Assembly: GCF_029911635.1 (NCBI RefSeq)
Contig: NZ_JARYTI010000015.1
Span: 1-64,000, forward strand
Origin: Sphingomonas sp. AR_OL41
GTDB taxonomy: Bacteria > Pseudomonadota > Alphaproteobacteria > Sphingomonadales > Sphingomonadaceae
Reading direction: 5' to 3'
DNA length: 64,000 nt
In this document: piece by piece, positions 63,056 to 64,000 of the stretch
Layout: every line of letters begins with the position of its first letter
Position numbering within the stretch: the stretch's first letter is position 1
Notes under the pieces: generated by a model
What the model saw: the letters and a program-made list of their open reading frames with translations, nothing else
Databases searched by the model: none
Told to the model about the DNA's origin: nothing
Made by a program: the position numbers and the translations under genes

Positions 63056-64000
63056 CCCGCAATCCCGATCAGCGCCTCTATATCCAGGACGTGACGCTGC
63101 GCGATGGCATGCACGCCGTGCGCCACATGTACACGCTCGATCATGTCCGGGCCATCGGCAGGGCACTTGACGAAGCGGGAGTCGACGCAATCGAGATCGC
63201 GCATGGCGACGGTCTTTCGGGTGCGTCCTTGAACTATGGGTTCGGGGCGCAGACCGACTGGGAATGGATCGCAGCGGTGGCTGACGTGGTGGAGCATGCT
63301 GTTCTGACCACGCTGATCCTGCCCGGCATCGCAACGGTGGACGAGCTGCGACGGGCCTACGATCTCGGCGTCCGCTCGGTGCGCGTGGCAACGCACTGCA
63401 CCGAGGCGGACGTTGCCCGTCAGCATATGCGGATCGCGCGCGACCTTGGCATGGACGTGTCGGGCTTTCTGATGATGAGCCACATGATCGATGCCGAGGC
63501 GCTCGCGCAGCAGGCGCTGGTGATGGAAAACTGTGGTGCGCATTGCGTTTACGTCACCGATTCGGGCGGTGCGCTAGACATGGACGGGGTTGCCGATCGG
63601 CTCCGTGCGTATGACCGTGTGCTCAAGCCGGAGACTCAGCGCGGGATGCACGCGCACCACAATCTCTCGCTGGGCGTCGCCAATTCGATCGTCGCTGCCC
63701 AGGAAGGCGCGGTGCGGATCGACGCCAGCCTGGCCGGGATGGGCGCTGGAGCCGGCAACGCGCCCTTGGAAGTGTTCATCGCTGCGATCGATCGTAAGGG
63801 ATGGCAACACGGCTGCGACGTGATGAAGCTGATGGATGCCGCAGAGGAACTGGTCCGCCCGCTCCAGGATCGGCCGGTTCGGGTCGACCGCGAAACCCTG
63901 ACGCTGGGATATGCGGGGGTCTATTCCAGCTTCCTGCGTCATGCCGAAAAAGCGGCTGGCGAATATGGCCTCGATACCCGCGAGATCCTGGTGGAACTCG
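63052..64000 (+). CDS. mhpE: 4-hydroxy-2-oxovalerate aldolase (partial, runs off window)
   Basis: The first 316 codons of an HMGL-like TIM-barrel aldolase that splits 4-hydroxy-2-oxopentanoate to pyruvate and acetaldehyde. [18 protein letters not shown] holds catalytic Arg17 and metal Asp18; [26 protein letters not shown] with the metal His pair, and [12 protein letters not shown] follow. It pairs with the acylating dehydrogenase, with which it overlaps (ATGA). About 25-30 codons probably remain beyond the right edge. Confidence 0.94.
   Translation, partial: MTRNPDQRLYIQDVTLRDGMHAVRHMYTLDHVRAIGRALDEAGVDAIEIAHGDGLSGASLNYGFGAQTDWEWIAAVADVVEHAVLTTLILPGIATVDELRRAYDLGVRSVRVATHCTEADVARQHMRIARDLGMDVSGFLMMSHMIDAEALAQQALVMENCGAHCVYVTDSGGALDMDGVADRLRAYDRVLKPETQRGMHAHHNLSLGVANSIVAAQEGAVRIDASLAGMGAGAGNAPLEVFIAAIDRKGWQHGCDVMKLMDAAEELVRPLQDRPVRVDRETLTLGYAGVYSSFLRHAEKAAGEYGLDTREILVEL

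Noticed and set aside
1..64000. CRISPR array, toxin-antitoxin pair, prophage or restriction system
   Set aside because: No regularly spaced repeats, cas genes, phage structural genes or restriction-modification genes were seen.

Overview
The window reads as chromosomal DNA of a high-GC alphaproteobacterium, most likely a sphingomonad (Sphingomonas sensu lato). The grounds are the strong GC bias at third codon positions, the housekeeping gene neighbourhoods, a FixL/FixJ oxygen sensor, an alphaproteobacterial-type LexA box (GAAC-N7-GAAC), many TonB and glycosidase genes, and a meta-cleavage aromatic pathway. These are judgements from reading the sequence; no database search was done.

Layout. 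(1) 1-5.3 kb: the 3' half of tRNA-Thr(GGT), a GH16 glucanase, an epoxide-hydrolase-like enzyme, and a minus-strand stress group (BON protein, two tandem universal stress proteins) with a flavodoxin-fold quinone reductase. (2) 5.3-10.3 kb: a low-oxygen module with hemN, ompW, the heme-PAS kinase fixL, fixJ and a single-domain receiver; a FixK/FNR-type box and two TACGTA palindromes lie in its control regions. (3) 10.4-27.4 kb: conserved housekeeping genes polA, flippase, purH, heparinase-like, rpe, rsmB, an SDH assembly factor 4-like mini gene, gpsA, tsaD, hemCD, mitofilin-like and DUF72. Several start/stop overlaps occur here, and rsmB and the mini gene share a divergent CATG start. (4) 27.8-44.3 kb: a tightly overlapping 11-gene minus-strand carbohydrate operon behind a TonB-dependent receiver, controlled by a divergent LacI regulator. 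It encodes GH42, two GH1, GH37 trehalase, five esterase/hydrolase proteins and an MFS importer, and looks like a system for acylated glycosides. (5) 44.3-49.4 kb: a decayed DNA-repair region. A LexA box precedes a frameshifted imuA, imuB is broken by an intact IS110-family element, and an SbcD-like fragment and an alkB lacking its catalytic core follow. (6) 49.5-64 kb: a fused indolepyruvate:ferredoxin oxidoreductase, a second IS110-family element that truncates an IclR-type regulator, then divergent operons for aromatic ring dihydroxylation and meta-cleavage.

How the parts work together. In region 6 a Rieske dioxygenase (alpha, beta) and an SDR dehydrogenase would form a catechol. A LigAB-type extradiol dioxygenase would open it, and the hydrolase, hydratase, aldolase and acylating acetaldehyde dehydrogenase would carry it to pyruvate and acetyl-CoA. 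A CoA ligase inside the operon may activate the acid released by the hydrolase. No Rieske ferredoxin or reductase gene is visible. In region 4 the outer-membrane receiver would bring an acyl-glycoside into the periplasm, where exported esterases and glycosidases would strip it before MFS uptake and cytoplasmic trehalase/GH1 action. The substrate of both systems is unknown from sequence alone.
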